Positions 13,051 to 13,957 of a stretch of 13,957 nt of DNA are shown piece by piece. Each line of letters begins with the position of its first letter. The first letter of the stretch is position 1. Under the pieces are notes generated by a model, which worked only from the letters and a program-made list of their open reading frames with translations, made no database searches and had not been told where the DNA came from. Made by a program: the position numbers and the translations under genes. Origin of the DNA: Microbacteriaceae bacterium (GTDB taxonomy: Bacteria; Actinomycetota; Actinomycetes; Actinomycetales; Microbacteriaceae); contig JAKONM010000315.1 of NCBI GenBank assembly GCA_022701925.1, positions 1-13,957 on the forward strand. The letters are read 5' to 3'.

Positions 13051-13957
13051 GAGCGACGAGAGGTTCGTCACCGGCCTGGACTCCCCCATCAGCAGCAGGC
13101 GCAGCACCCGCACGCGGGAGACCCCCTCGTAGACGACCAGACTCAGCACCACGGCCGACACCGTCACCAGCAGGAAGGCCAGCACGGGATCGATTCGCAG
13201 CGCGATGGCGCCCAGGGCCAGCGCGATCACGATGGGCTGATGCACCAGGTACACGACCAGTGCGGAGTCGACCAGCCAACGCACCGCAGGCCGATCCTGG
13301 TCCAGGTGGGCGCCGAACAGCCCGAACAGCAACCGCGCGGCCAGGACGCCGGCCAGTGACGCCGAGACCACTGCGATCAGCGCCAGCAGCGGCGACTCCG
13401 GCCCCTGCAGGTTCTGCCGCCCCAGAGCCGTCACCACGGCGATTGCCATCACCCCCGTCGTCACGATCACCAGACGCCGCCCGGGCCGGTTCGACAGGTA
13501 CGCGACGCCTCCCCTCCAGCGCCCGAAGACCACTCCCGCGAAGAAGAACACGGCGTAGAAGAAGACGTTGCTCGACAGCACCTGGGCCGATCGCTGCGAC
13601 AGCCCCAGCTGGTTCCACGCGACGTAGGCGACTGTCGCCATGCCCGCGATCACCACGAACGCGACGGCCATCGTGCGGGTCCGGCCGGCGCGAGCCAGCA
13701 GGCCCGCGAGCGCGTCGACCAGGTGCATCACGCGCGCCGAGCAGTGCATCACCGCGAACAGGGCGCAGAACAGCAGCAGGTCCACCAGGAACCACAGGTG
13801 CTGGATCCAATAGGCGGGGTTGCCGCCCATCGCCGACAGCGCCTGGGGGAAGGAGCCGTCGGAGCCCCACATGGCCAGCACGACGATCTGCACCGGCCCC
13901 AGCACCGCCACCCCGAAGAGCAGGGGGATGCCAAGCCGTCGGGCGCGGCCCGAGAGC
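13036..13957 (-). CDS. Acyltransferase-3 (OafA/MdoC-type) membrane protein, C-terminal part
   Basis: The frame stays open to the right edge, reading LSGRARRLGIPLLFG before the GTG at 13911, so the true start lies beyond the window and 13911 is internal. About 307 residues are present, made of many hydrophobic helices. HLWFLVDLLLF near the beginning and ALVVYLVHQPIVI near the end are typical of acyltransferase-3 proteins, as is the RLGIPLL approach. The family O-acylates sugars on membrane-bound glycans using a cytoplasmic acyl donor passed across the membrane. Its place beside the polysaccharide genes suggests modification of the same polymer, but the substrate is inference. The stop is TAG at 13036-13038. 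Confidence 0.87.
   Translation of the reverse strand, partial: LSGRARRLGIPLLFGVAVLGPVQIVVLAMWGSDGSFPQALSAMGGNPAYWIQHLWFLVDLLLFCALFAVMHCSARVMHLVDALAGLLARAGRTRTMAVAFVVIAGMATVAYVAWNQLGLSQRSAQVLSSNVFFYAVFFFAGVVFGRWRGGVAYLSNRPGRRLVIVTTGVMAIAVVTALGRQNLQGPESPLLALIAVVSASLAGVLAARLLFGLFGAHLDQDRPAVRWLVDSALVVYLVHQPIVIALALGAIALRIDPVLAFLLVTVSAVVLSLVVYEGVSRVRVLRLLLMGESRPVTNLSSLLSRA

Noticed and set aside
1..13957. Mobile element, CRISPR array, tRNA or rRNA
   Set aside because: No transposase or integrase protein, no spaced direct repeats and no tRNA-like cloverleaf was recognised on either strand.

Overview
The window is a high-GC stretch (roughly 70 % G+C by eye) from an actinobacterium, probably a Micrococcales-type organism. 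The reasons are very strong GC3 bias, frequent GTG starts, AGGAGG ribosome binding sites, a near-leaderless start, and the families present. It is the interior of a Wzx/Wzy-type locus for a cell-surface or extracellular polysaccharide. Fourteen protein genes fill almost all of it. They are eight glycosyltransferases (four GT2, three GT-B/GT4-like, one WecG/TagA/CpsF GT26), a Wzy-type polymerase (5' end cut by the window edge), a Wzx-type flippase, two left-handed beta-helix acyltransferases, one acyltransferase-3 membrane protein (5' end cut by the right edge) and one secreted lipoprotein of unknown function. No RNA gene, CRISPR array, IS element or other mobile element was seen, and no gap between genes exceeds about 200 bases.

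Layout. (1) 1-1984, plus strand: the wzy-like C-terminal part overlaps a GT4 gene by 8 nt. (2) 1971-5865, minus strand, read right to left: GT2, GT4-like, lipoprotein, GT2. The first three are joined by 4-nt GTGA start/stop overlaps, and the last gene collides tail-to-tail with the GT4 of region 1 by 14 nt. (3) 5988-6524, plus strand: a lone acetyltransferase gene with its own candidate promoter and RBS. (4) 6562-11920, minus strand, read right to left: GT-B glycosyltransferase, wzx-like flippase, acyltransferase, GT2 (WbbL-like), GT26. This is spaced more loosely, with intercistronic hairpins and a structured 192-nt gap ahead of the GT26 gene. (5) 12003-12899, plus strand: a GT2 that is a full-length paralogue of the GT2 heading region 2, apparently expressed from a near-leaderless transcript. 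(6) 13036 to the right edge, minus strand: acyltransferase-3 protein.

How they fit together (inference from families). The GT26 enzyme probably adds an early, perhaps second, sugar to an undecaprenyl-PP-linked primer. The other glycosyltransferases would extend the repeat unit, the acyltransferases decorate it, Wzx flips it and Wzy polymerises it outside. The initiating phosphoglycosyltransferase, the chain-length regulator and the nucleotide-sugar synthesis genes are not in the window and presumably lie outside it. The least understood items are the lipoprotein embedded in the glycosyltransferase operon and the 13-bp inverted repeat upstream of the GT26 gene. I found no clearly unprecedented system.
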